From JBBIJR01 sp037445875 (GTDB lineage Bacteria > CLD3 > SB21), in assembly GCA_037445875.1 (NCBI GenBank), contig JBBIJR010000043.1, forward strand, positions 1-29,953: a stretch of DNA of 29,953 bases, given 5' to 3'. Position 1 is the stretch's first letter, and each line of letters begins with the position of its first letter. Under the pieces are notes generated by a model. The model was not told the origin of the DNA, searched no databases, and saw only the letters and a program-made list of their open reading frames with translations. Position numbers and translations under genes: made by a program. Positions 14,304-22,464 of the stretch are shown here, in pieces.

Positions 14304-15654
14304 TCTCAGGGAAATTCTCGAAACCGTCCGCATGACGGAAGTCGAGCACTTCGATATCCGCACGACCACGATGGGTATCAGTATCCGCGATTGTGCCCGT
14401 GGCGACGCGGCGAAAACCATAGAAGCTGTCTACGACAAGATCTGCCGCTGTGCCGAAAAACACCTCTCGACAGCGCGGGAAGTGGAGCAGAAATTCGGTA
14501 TCGCAATCGCCAACAAGCGTATTTCCGTCACGCCCGCTGCCATCGCGTGCGATGGACTGACGCGGGACGAATTCGTCCGCCTGGCGCGCCGACTCGATGA
14601 CGCCGCCGCAACCGTGGGCGTGGACTTCCTCGCAGGCTATTCTGCGCTCGTCCAGAAGGGTTTCACCCGCGGGGACAAAGCGTTGGTCGACTCGATCCCT
14701 GAGGCCATCGGCACCACCCAACGCGTCTGTTCCTCCGTCAACGTCGGCTCGACCAAGGCAGGCATCAACATGGATGCCGTGGCGGCCATCGGCAAACTGA
14801 TCAAGGCGCTCGCCGAACGCACCGCATCCGAGCATGCCATCGGCTGTGCAAAATTCGTAGCCTTCTGCAATGCCGTCGAGGACAACCCGTTTGTCGCCGG
14901 GGCCTTTCACGGCATGAGCGAGCCCGAAGTGGTCATCAACGTCGGCATAAGCGGACCGGGTGTCGTGCTCAAGGCCATCCAGGAGGCGCCGAAAGCGGAT
15001 CTGGGCGAATTGGCCGAGATCATCAAGCGCATGACTTTCAAAATCACACGGGCCGGCGAATTGATCGGCCGAGAAGTGGCACGTCTGCAGAACGTCGAGT
15101 TCGGGATCGTCGATCTGTCGCTGGCCCCGACGCCTGCGGAGGGCGACAGCATCGGTGACATCCTCGTCGCCATGGGACTCGAGGATGTCGGGGCCCCCGG
15201 CTCAACCGCGGCCCTCGCCATGCTCAACGACGCGGTCAAGAAGGGCGGTCTGATGGCCTCTTCCTACGTCGGCGGCCTGAGCGGTGCCTTCATTCCTGTC
15301 AGTGAGGACCAGGGGATGATCGCCGCCGTGGAACGCAGCCACCTTTCTCTCGAAAAACTCGAAGCCATGACCTCGGTCTGTTCCGTCGGCCTCGATATGG
15401 TCGCCGTTCCCGGCCACACACCGTGGGAAACCATCGCCGCCATCATTGCCGACGAGGCCGCCATCGGTATGATCAACAACAAAACCACGGCCGTCCGAAT
15501 CATCCCCGTACCCGGCAAGGATGTTGGGCAGTCGGTCGACTACGGCGGATTGTTGGGCAAGGCCCCCATCATGGAAGTCCGAAAACTATCTTCCCTCTCC
15601 TTCGTCTCGCGTGGAGGTCGCATCCCGTCCCCGACCGGCGGCCTCACCAATTGA
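14293..15654 (+). CDS. UPF0210 (DUF711) family protein
   Basis: 453 residues, the usual family length, and conserved throughout: DIRTTTMGISIRDCA near the N-terminus, SSVNVGSTKAGINMDAV, CAKFVAFCNAVEDNPFVAGAFHG, VINVGISGPGVV, SIGDILVAMGLEDVGAPG, SYVGGLSGAFIPVSEDQGMI and the C-terminal SRGGRIPSPTGGLTN. The fold is related to pyruvate formate-lyase barrel proteins but lacks known catalytic residues; no activity is established. In many genomes this gene is directly preceded by a small ACT-domain protein (UPF0237); here it instead overlaps the 3' end of the HisN-like gene and no ACT gene is present. Expression is likely from the promoter at 13427. Confidence 0.92.
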   Translation: MPFDLREILETVRMTEVEHFDIRTTTMGISIRDCARGDAAKTIEAVYDKICRCAEKHLSTAREVEQKFGIAIANKRISVTPAAIACDGLTRDEFVRLARRLDDAAATVGVDFLAGYSALVQKGFTRGDKALVDSIPEAIGTTQRVCSSVNVGSTKAGINMDAVAAIGKLIKALAERTASEHAIGCAKFVAFCNAVEDNPFVAGAFHGMSEPEVVINVGISGPGVVLKAIQEAPKADLGELAEIIKRMTFKITRAGELIGREVARLQNVEFGIVDLSLAPTPAEGDSIGDILVAMGLEDVGAPGSTAALAMLNDAVKKGGLMASSYVGGLSGAFIPVSEDQGMIAAVERSHLSLEKLEAMTSVCSVGLDMVAVPGHTPWETIAAIIADEAAIGMINNKTTAVRIIPVPGKDVGQSVDYGGLLGKAPIMEVRKLSSLSFVSRGGRIPSPTGGLTN

Positions 15655-16053
15655 CGTTTCGGATATTTCGACCCTGCGCTCTCCCCCTGCGTGTACTTGA
15701 CCAACAAAAAAAATTGATTTTGAGGACTAATCTTAATATTATTTTTGTTGGACATGTGAGAGTAACAGGGCCGGTTCTTCCCTTCTCACACCATCGAAAA
15801 TACAGGCCTTCGGTACCACACAAGAGGCGCGTACGGAGGACGGTCCTGTGATTGTCCATGACAAATGTCATGTCGGGTTATTCCTGCGTCCTCGCATGCC
15901 TGGCCGCGCGTTTGCTCCGGAGCTTCGGCCGAAAGAGGCATCGTGAAGGAGCAACGCGATGGGCGTGCGGGCAGAGCAACCCCACCCGCCTGTGGACGGC
16001 AGAACGGACATCGACACAGGGCGTCATCAGATGGAGCACAAGGTAGCAGACGG
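15655..16053 (+). other. 399-bp intergenic region with an A+T-rich inverted repeat
   Basis: No supported gene. Three things are visible. CCAACAAAAA (15701-15710) and TTTTTGTTGG (15742-15751) form a 10-bp inverted repeat around a 31-base A+T-rich loop, a sharp contrast to the surrounding G+C-rich DNA. Inside it TTTG (15719-15722), 17 bp and TATTTTTG (15740-15747) resemble the Bacteroidota-type -33/-7 promoter elements. Further down, CATGACA-AA-TGTCATG (15857-15872) is a 7-bp-arm inverted repeat that could be a regulator site. The region lies upstream of the first response regulator. Confidence 0.5.
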
Positions 16054-16791
16054 ATGGCCAAGAAAATCCTGATCGTAGACGATAACAAGACGGTACGCAC
16101 GCTGCTGGCACTGAATCTCCGCAAGGCCAACTACGAAGTGATCGAGGCGGAGAACGGCATGCAAGGGCTGTCCATTGCCAATGAACAGAAGCCGGACCTG
16201 GTCATTTCGGACATTCTCATGCCGCAAATGGACGGTTTCGAGTTCTGCCGGCGCGTACGGGAAACGTCGGAGATTCCGCTGGTACCCTTTATTTTCCTCA
16301 CATCCATCGACCAGGTGGCGACCGAAGTCCGCGGGTTCCGGACCGGGGCCGACGACTACCTTATCAAATCGAATATCAAGAAGGAAGAACTGCTGGCCAA
16401 AGTGGCCGCCTTGCTCGAAAAATCGAACGACTTGCGGCGCGCGGAACAGCAACTCCAGGAAGGCCTGTACGGCAAGTTCACCGATCTCAGCCTCGTGGAT
16501 GTCCTGCAGCTGCTCATGATGAACAAGAAGACCGGCCTCCTGACCATCCAGCGCAACGGCGACAAGGCGGAACTGTTCTTCATCGACGGACGGATGATCC
16601 ACGCGGAGTACCGTAAGTTCGTGGGCGAAGAAGCGGTATACAACCTCGGTGAGTGGAAGGATGGCACATTCCGTTTCGAGTCCACCGGCATTCAGGTGAC
16701 GCCCACGATTCACACCGTCACCATGAATTTGATCATGGAGTACTGCCGGATCACGGACGAGAAAAAAAGCTTTGGCGAACCCGCTTCGTAA
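16054..16791 (+). CDS. response regulator: receiver + PATAN (DUF4388) domain
   Basis: 245 residues. I chose the ATG at 16054, where receiver homology begins (MAKKILIVDDNKTV), over a further-upstream in-frame ATG whose extension looks non-coding. The receiver has the acidic pair Asp9-Asp10, phosphoacceptor Asp53 (LVISDILMPQMDGF), Thr83 and Lys105. After a helix (about 118-140) comes a PATAN domain: LYGKFTDLSLVDVLQLLMMN then KKTGLLTIQRNG, a VELFFIDGRMIHAEY-type strand and WKDGTFRFE. Such proteins lack DNA-binding output and signal through protein contacts, often in motility or polarity. First of three consecutive proteins of this layout; no histidine kinase is encoded in the window. Confidence 0.9.
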   Translation: MAKKILIVDDNKTVRTLLALNLRKANYEVIEAENGMQGLSIANEQKPDLVISDILMPQMDGFEFCRRVRETSEIPLVPFIFLTSIDQVATEVRGFRTGADDYLIKSNIKKEELLAKVAALLEKSNDLRRAEQQLQEGLYGKFTDLSLVDVLQLLMMNKKTGLLTIQRNGDKAELFFIDGRMIHAEYRKFVGEEAVYNLGEWKDGTFRFESTGIQVTPTIHTVTMNLIMEYCRITDEKKSFGEPAS

Positions 16792-16802
16792 CCTGAGGAA
16801 CT

Positions 16803-17531
16803 ATGCCTGAACTCAAGAAATCGAGGAAGATCCTCCTCGTGGATCCCGACGAGGCCACGCGGTCGATCCTGAAAGATAACCTGGAAAAAGAGGACTACGT
16901 CGTTTTCGATACGTTCAAGGGCACGTCTGCGCTCGAAATCGCCAACCGCGAGAAGCCGGACCTGGTCATCAGCGACGTGTTCCTTGCCGAGATGAACGGT
17001 TTCGAGCTCTGTCAGCGGATCCGGGACACCTCAGCCATTCCGACCGTCCCGTTCATCTTCTTCACGGGCATCGACGACATGCTGACAGAAATCCGGGGAT
17101 TCCGGGCCGGCGCCAACGAGTATCTCGTCAAGCGCCACACCAAGCGGCAGGACCTGCTGCTCCGGATCGAGGGCATGCTCAGTCACGTCGACGCGTTCGA
17201 AAAGGAAAAGGCCACCCTCCGTGACGGCCTTCTCGGCAAACTGGGCGACGTCACGGTGCTGGACATTCTCCACCTCCTCAGCAACACAGGCAAGACGGGC
17301 CATTTGCTAATTTCCGACGGTTCGCTCGAAGGACAGGTGTATTTCATGAAAGGACGCATCTTCTATGCCGAACTGGGTGCCGTCAAAGGAGAGGACGCGA
17401 TCTACGATATGATCTTCTGGGAGGAAGGTTTCTTCCGGTTCTCACAGGGCGATATCCCGCGACACGACGTGATCGCTTCACCCACCAATAAGATTCTCAA
17501 CAAGTGCCGTCGTTTGCTCGGTAAAGACTAG
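16803..17531 (+). CDS. response regulator: receiver + PATAN (DUF4388) domain, paralogue
   Basis: 242 residues, 11 bp after the first regulator, same architecture. The receiver has phosphoacceptor Asp58 (LVISDVFLAEMNGF) and Lys110, but the acidic pair reads VDPDEAT, so the second Asp of the pair is a Pro; Mg2+ binding and phosphorylation may be altered. The PATAN part reads LLGKLGDVTVLDILHLLSNT, GKTGHLLISDGSLEGQVYFM and EEGFFRFSQGD. A tandem duplication origin with the first regulator is likely from the near-identical length and matching segments (both have an RGFR-G-A-x-x-Y-L motif at the same place). Output partner unknown. Confidence 0.9.
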   Translation: MPELKKSRKILLVDPDEATRSILKDNLEKEDYVVFDTFKGTSALEIANREKPDLVISDVFLAEMNGFELCQRIRDTSAIPTVPFIFFTGIDDMLTEIRGFRAGANEYLVKRHTKRQDLLLRIEGMLSHVDAFEKEKATLRDGLLGKLGDVTVLDILHLLSNTGKTGHLLISDGSLEGQVYFMKGRIFYAELGAVKGEDAIYDMIFWEEGFFRFSQGDIPRHDVIASPTNKILNKCRRLLGKD

Positions 17532-17608
17532 GCCGGTAATGCAGCGTCTCACCACCCGGCGAGGCCACGCACGTTCTGTATCAACGCCGATAACGCACAG
17601 GTGCCCCG

Positions 17609-18713
17609 ATGCTCACCAAGGACAAGATTCTGATCGTCGACGACGAAGTCGAAGCCGTAGACCCCTTGATGCGCTCGTTCGAGCTGGAAGGTTACGAGGT
17701 GCATTACGCGCCCGACGGGGTGGACGCGCTGGAAATGGTCAAGGAGAACGCGTTCAACCTGATCTTGCTTGATATCATGATGCCAAAGTTGAACGGCTAC
17801 CAGACGCTGAAGAAGCTGCAGGAAAACGACCTGACCGCGCACATTCCGGTGATCTTCGTGACCGGGCATTTCAGTCCGGAAGAGATCGTCCAGGGGCTCG
17901 AGTCCGGCGCCGTGGACGCCATCAGCAAGCCCTTCCGCATCGCCGAGGTTCTCACGCGCAGCAAAATCCGTATCGCCGAATCTAAACTCAAGCGAAGATA
18001 CACGCCGGTCGCCCACTTCTTCAACGAGGCGCAGGAGAAGGAACACAGCAAGAGGTCCGGGCTTTTCGAATTCTACGACCGCACCAAAGGCAAACTCGGC
18101 GAGATCTACGTGGAGGACGGAAAGGTGGTTTACGCCACGAGCAAGGATGCCATCAAAGAGGATGCTTTCCTCCAGCTCGCCTCCACCCACAAGCCCATCC
18201 TCGAGGGCGGGCGCTGTACGGTATATCTATCAGGACGATGTCACCGCCCCCAACAAAACGCTCAGTGCCAACATAACCAGTTTGATCCTGGAAGCGTCCA
18301 AGATCATCGACGAGCTGGAAGCCAAGGAAATCCGGGACAAGGAACAGAAGCGCGTGCTGATCATCGACCGGGACCGTATCCCCCGCATTCTCGCGAGCCG
18401 GTCCCTGAAAGCCGGAGGTTTTGCCACGATGGTCACCAGTCCCTCCGAGATCACTCAGGAGACCGTGGAGAAATTCGACCCGGACGCGCTCGTTGTCGAG
18501 CACCTCGATACCGATGCGGTGTTTTCCAGAATACGACTGGCCAACGATGCCAGGCGGAAGGTCCCGCTCATCGTATATTGCGACGCGGACCATCTGCAGG
18601 AGGCGCAGGGCCGGGAGGAAATCGCATCCACACGTATCAGCGCCCTCGTGCCCAAATCGGACATCGACGAGCACCTCTGCCGCACAGTCCAGAACGTTCT
18701 TGCCCAGCGCTGA
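17609..18713 (+). CDS. response regulator: receiver + PATAN + degenerate receiver, with an apparent frameshift
   Basis: The gene begins at the ATG at 17609 (AGGTG upstream). The first receiver is canonical: DD at 11-12, phosphoacceptor Asp55 (LILLDIMMPKLNG), Lys107. A PATAN domain follows (SGLFEFYDRTKGKLGEIYVE onward) but is cut at about 18209-18213: the frame must shift by one base to continue as AVRYIYQDDVTAPNKTLSAN to the stop at 18713. Removing one G from the GGG at 18209-18211 restores a smooth join (LEGG-AVRYIY). The C-terminal about 125 residues form a second receiver-like domain (KRVLIIDRDRIPRILASRSL onward) in which Glu stands at the phosphoacceptor position (DALVVEHLDTD), with Lys retained (ALVPKSD). 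A sequencing error or a recent mutation are the main explanations; I cannot tell which. Confidence 0.75.
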
Positions 18714-18730
18714 AACGGCGCCGGCCAGAA

Positions 18731-19603
18731 ATGACCGCACGCGCTCGCACCAAAAGCAGGCCGTGGTGGCAGGTTCGCCTTCGCGGGAACTTCGACACGG
18801 AAACCCTTGTCCCTCGCCTCTTCGACCTCGGCTCGACGGGAACACAAGAAGAACCTCCCGATACCTTGATTGCCTACTTCCCGCCGTCCCGTTTTTTCAG
18901 CAGTCGTGATGCGCAAGCGTTGCTGCAGTCTCTTGTGGCGAACCACGGGGCCGTTGAAGTGGACCACGTGCCGGCCCGGGATTGGGGAACCGAGTGGCGA
19001 AAGAACTTCAAGCCCGTTCGGATCGGCCGCCGGATCGTCGTATGTCCGTCCTGGGAACCTTACCGGAGACGGCGCGGGGATCTCGTTATTACCATCGACC
19101 CAAAAATGTCGTTCGGAACGGGTACGCACGAGAGCACCCAACTGGCCCTTCGGCTGATGGAACCGGTTGTCCGGCGCGGCCACTACGTCCTGGACATAGG
19201 TACGGGTACCGCCATTCTCGCCATCGCAGCGGTTCGGCTCGGCGCGGCAAAGGCCTATGGACTCGACGTCGACGCGTCTTCGATCGGAAACGCCAGGGAA
19301 AACCGGCGCGTGAACGGGTGCGGCCGCACGATTGTGCTCCACGAGGGAACGTTGGAGTCCCGGCCAGCCTGCTGGCCTCAACGGTACGATCTGGTCCTCG
19401 CGAATATTCAACGATCCGTCATCGTGGAATTGCTTCCCATGATCGCGTCCGTACTGGAGCCCGACGGAGACGTCGTGGTATCGGGAATTCTGGCGGAAGA
19501 GTCCTCGATGATGCAAGCTGCGTTGGATCGCGGCAGCTGGCGGATCGCTGCCCGCCGGAACAAAGGCGAATGGATCGCGTACCGCCTCAGGAAGAACCCA
19601 TGA
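18731..19603 (+). CDS. prmA: ribosomal protein L11 methyltransferase PrmA
   Basis: 290 residues from the ATG at 18731, 17 bp after the third regulator. The N-terminal part (about 1-110) carries WQVRLRGNFDTETLVPRLF and RDWGTEWRKNFKPVRIGRRI, the substrate-recognition domain pattern; then FGTGTHESTQLALRLME leads into the SAM-binding motif VLDIGTGTAILAIAAVRLGA, DVDASSIGNARENRRVN, and the post-motif LVLANIQRSVIVELLPMIAS. PrmA uses S-adenosylmethionine to trimethylate lysines and the N-terminus of L11. Its stop codon overlaps the start of the next gene by 4 bp. The family, length and motifs agree, so I am confident; the apparent in-frame fusion with the upstream regulator is a by-product of the frameshift. 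Confidence 0.93.
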   Translation: MTARARTKSRPWWQVRLRGNFDTETLVPRLFDLGSTGTQEEPPDTLIAYFPPSRFFSSRDAQALLQSLVANHGAVEVDHVPARDWGTEWRKNFKPVRIGRRIVVCPSWEPYRRRRGDLVITIDPKMSFGTGTHESTQLALRLMEPVVRRGHYVLDIGTGTAILAIAAVRLGAAKAYGLDVDASSIGNARENRRVNGCGRTIVLHEGTLESRPACWPQRYDLVLANIQRSVIVELLPMIASVLEPDGDVVVSGILAEESSMMQAALDRGSWRIAARRNKGEWIAYRLRKNP

Positions 19604-20547
19604 GGATCGCCACGATCGACATCGGCACCAACACGGTGCTGCTCCTGATTGCCGACGTACATCCCGATGGAAGCATCGAGACGCTCCGTGAGGAGCAGCG
19701 CATCATCCGTCTCGGTAGGGACGTGGATGCTCTGCGCAACATCGGCCCGGAAGGATTCCGAAACGGCGAGGCCGTGCTCCGTTCCTACCGGAAGCTTGCC
19801 GAGGACCTGGGCTGCGAACGGATCACCGCCGCGGGCACCAGCGCCATTCGCGACGCCAGGAACCGCGAAGCCTTTGTCCTGGCCATGCTCGAGCACACGG
19901 GACTGCGGATCGACGTGCTCAGCGGCAACGACGAGGCCCTCTGGACGTTCCGCGGCGGACGCCTCGTATGGGCGGGCCGGGACCTACTCGGCGACCGGGC
20001 ATTGGTAATCGATATAGGGGGAGGGAGCACGGAGTTTATTCAGGGGGATTCCCAACACATCGAAGCCCGGATCAGCCTCGATATTGGCGCCGTTCGAATG
20101 ACGGAAAGATTCATCGAGCACGACCCGGCGGAGCCGGAAGAGGAAGCCGCCCTTCGCTCGTTCCTGCAGGCGCAATTCACCGAGCAGTTGAGTGCGTTTG
20201 ATCGTGCGGCTCCTGGCTCCGGCGTCGGTGTGGCCGGTACCATCACGACCCTTGCGGCGATGATGCAGGACCTGGCGGAATACGATCCGGCGCGCATCAA
20301 CGGTTTCGTCATCGATCACGCCCGGCTGAACGCCATCCTGGCCATGCTCCGCACCTCAACGCTGGAAGAGCGCAAGCAGCTCAAAGGACTGCAGCCGGAA
20401 CGGGCCGACGTGATCCTCGCGGGAGGAGTGATTCTGTCAGAGGCGCTCACGTTCTTCGGCCTCTCGTCGCTGACCGTCAGCAATTACGGCCTGCGCTACG
20501 GCCTGGTGCTCAGGGAGATGGAGCGTGCGAGGCACCCGAACGCATAG
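19600..20547 (+). CDS. Ppx/GppA-family phosphatase, short form
   Basis: 315 residues, the length of the single ASKHA domain pair without the C-terminal HD domain of E. coli Ppx/GppA. Diagnostic motifs: IATIDIGTNTVLLLIADV (phosphate-1), AAGTSAIRDARNREAFV, ALVIDIGGGSTEFIQGD (phosphate-2) and VGVAGTITTLAAM, with AGGVILSEALTFFGLSSLTV near the end. It hydrolyses polyphosphate and/or pppGpp to ppGpp; short forms are usually annotated as exopolyphosphatase but specificity cannot be decided by sequence. ATG at 19600 overlaps the prmA stop (ATGA). The two genes are often neighbours of unrelated housekeeping genes; co-transcription with the regulator genes is likely from the spacing. It ends 8 bp from the convergent peptidase gene. 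Confidence 0.9.
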   Translation: MRIATIDIGTNTVLLLIADVHPDGSIETLREEQRIIRLGRDVDALRNIGPEGFRNGEAVLRSYRKLAEDLGCERITAAGTSAIRDARNREAFVLAMLEHTGLRIDVLSGNDEALWTFRGGRLVWAGRDLLGDRALVIDIGGGSTEFIQGDSQHIEARISLDIGAVRMTERFIEHDPAEPEEEAALRSFLQAQFTEQLSAFDRAAPGSGVGVAGTITTLAAMMQDLAEYDPARINGFVIDHARLNAILAMLRTSTLEERKQLKGLQPERADVILAGGVILSEALTFFGLSSLTVSNYGLRYGLVLREMERARHPNA

Positions 20548-20555
20548 GCCAGCTC

Positions 20556-22370
20556 TTAACGGTTGGTCAGCCACCAATCGCGGAACCGCTGCTGGTCCGG
20601 GGTAATCGTATGCAAAACAGTAACCCTGTGGGTCTGCGCCCCGTATTTGGTCCCCGCGGTCGCCGAAAGCCTTTTTTCCTCGCCTTCTCGTTTAACGATC
20701 CATTCGATGCGGTCGCCCGGCTTGACGGCCTGCAGTATCTGCTGCATCGCATGGTCCCCGACCTTGTACTCGCTACCGTGGTGGGCAAACCCGGTAAATT
20801 CGTCACCCACTTGTATACCGAGTTCACGAACGACGGAGTCGCTGGTATCCACCGCTTTTACCACCACTCGGCCAGCATCGTCGAGCCGAAATTCCACCTT
20901 GCCCAACGACGCCTTTTGCGTGCTGTCGCGGTACACGGCATCGTACGCAAACCCCGCTTTTTCGAGGTATTCCTTGAGCGGAAGCGGTTCGGTCCCGCTG
21001 ACGTACCGGTCAAAGAAATCCTCGATTTCAGGATAAGTCATGCGGACGAACAGGTCGAAGAATTCCTTCTCCGGAAAAGATCGCGTTGGCCCGTATTTCC
21101 TCGAGAGTTCGAGGATAGCATCGCGCAGACCCTTCCGGCCTTCGGATAACTCGAGCAGCCGCATGTCGAGCAGCATCGCGACGAGTGCGCCCCGATGATA
21201 GATGTTGATGTATTGATCGTTCAGATGCCCGTATGAATGTTCTGCCAGGTCCACGAGACTCACGCCCTTGTCGAACAGATCGTTGACCTTGCATTTTTTC
21301 GAGATTTCCTCGGCGAACGCCTTAGGGGTCTTGAGACCCCCTCGGACCTGCATCATATGGGCGGCCCACTCCGTGGTCCCTTCGTACAGCCACAGGTGCG
21401 CCGACGGCGTCGGTGTCTCGAAATTGAAATGCTCGATCACTTCGCTGTGAATGTTCAACGGCGTCACGATGTGGAAGAACTCGTGAGCGGCCACGCTGCT
21501 TACAAACGGCGTCAGTTGAGGTTCCGGGATGGTCGGAAGGATATAGTAGGACGAGTAGTTATGCTCCCATGCGCCCCAGAGATATTGGCCGCCCTTACGG
21601 AAGTGAAAGAGAAAAGCGTACCGGCTCACCGGCAGTCCTTTGAGAAATGCGTCCGCCGCCTGGATCAGCCCCGCCAGACTCTCCTTGAAATGACCGGCAC
21701 TGATCGACGTGTCCTGGGAATAGCAGTAGATGTCAATCCTGGCCTTGCTCATGTTGAATTGCGACGTTGACAGCGGGCCGAACATGAACGGAGAATCCAC
21801 CAGTTCGTTGAACGTCGGAAACCGGTAACGGTCCCCCTTGCGCTTCGCTGCGGTTCCTACGACCCATTCTGACGGATACCTGAACGTCACCTCGATCGGA
21901 TCAGATTGATGGCCGTGGAAGTATCCGAACACCATCTGCCCGTTGATCACGACGTTGTCCGATTCGATATTGCTCCCCGACATCGAACCCACCGGATGCT
22001 CTCCGATGGAGGTATCATAGCTGTCTTCCACGCTGTAGGTGACACGTTCGAGTCGGCACGCGCCGCCAATCACGTACTGATTCGACCCGCGGCGGTACAC
22101 CGGTAGGACCGCACCGTCCTTGGCCCATGCTTGAAAACTGCCGGTGAAACGCCCGACATCCATGACCGAGTACGTACCCGGAGCCGTGGCGGCGAATTGA
22201 AATATGACCGTATCCGCTTTCAACCCGTCCACCCGTAAGCATACGAAGAACGAATCCTGGTCCCGCCGGTTCAGATCCACTTCGTAGAAGGATTTGATTT
22301 TCCCTCCGCCGAAAACGCTCGGTCCGCAAAACCACAACAAAGCGGATAGGCTCGTCAGCAATCGGATCAT
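20556..22370 (-). CDS. secreted M61-like metallopeptidase with PDZ domain
   Basis: 604 residues from the ATG at 22368-22370, which is preceded by AAAGGAG; an upstream in-frame start would add a non-signal extension. A signal peptide (MIRLLTSLSALLWFCGPSVF) is followed by a beta-rich N-terminal domain (TAPGTYSVMDVGRFTGSF), the gluzincin site HEFFH (His296, Glu297, His300) within VAAHEFFHIVTPLNIHSEVI, and a downstream LYEGTTEWAAHMM whose Glu should be the third zinc ligand. The C-terminal about 120 residues form a PDZ-like domain (ELGIQVGDEF). This is the M61 (glycyl aminopeptidase/Tricorn-like PDZ) layout, periplasmic or secreted. It is the second of two tandem copies, 94 bp after the first. 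Confidence 0.87.
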   Translation of the reverse strand: MIRLLTSLSALLWFCGPSVFGGGKIKSFYEVDLNRRDQDSFFVCLRVDGLKADTVIFQFAATAPGTYSVMDVGRFTGSFQAWAKDGAVLPVYRRGSNQYVIGGACRLERVTYSVEDSYDTSIGEHPVGSMSGSNIESDNVVINGQMVFGYFHGHQSDPIEVTFRYPSEWVVGTAAKRKGDRYRFPTFNELVDSPFMFGPLSTSQFNMSKARIDIYCYSQDTSISAGHFKESLAGLIQAADAFLKGLPVSRYAFLFHFRKGGQYLWGAWEHNYSSYYILPTIPEPQLTPFVSSVAAHEFFHIVTPLNIHSEVIEHFNFETPTPSAHLWLYEGTTEWAAHMMQVRGGLKTPKAFAEEISKKCKVNDLFDKGVSLVDLAEHSYGHLNDQYINIYHRGALVAMLLDMRLLELSEGRKGLRDAILELSRKYGPTRSFPEKEFFDLFVRMTYPEIEDFFDRYVSGTEPLPLKEYLEKAGFAYDAVYRDSTQKASLGKVEFRLDDAGRVVVKAVDTSDSVVRELGIQVGDEFTGFAHHGSEYKVGDHAMQQILQAVKPGDRIEWIVKREGEEKRLSATAGTKYGAQTHRVTVLHTITPDQQRFRDWWLTNR

Positions 22371-22464
22371 ACAGGAGCTCCTTTGGTATGCAAATGGGAT
22401 GCGAGAAGGCCTACGAGGCTGCATACGGGCCGCGATGGACAAAGTTGCCTGGAAATCCGACGGT

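Noticed and set aside
15865..16053. Extended N-terminus of the first receiver-PATAN protein
   Set aside because: The extra 63 residues have no domain character, while receiver homology begins at the ATG at 16054.
17609..19603. Single 664-codon open frame joining a response regulator to PrmA
   Set aside because: The middle part (about 18220-18730) is the wrong frame of the regulator's own C-terminal domain, and PrmA has its own ATG at 18731. The fusion results from the frameshift near 18210.
18982..20547. Longer start for the Ppx/GppA protein
   Set aside because: The extra residues are an out-of-frame reading of prmA; family homology begins exactly at the ATG at 19600, which overlaps the prmA stop.
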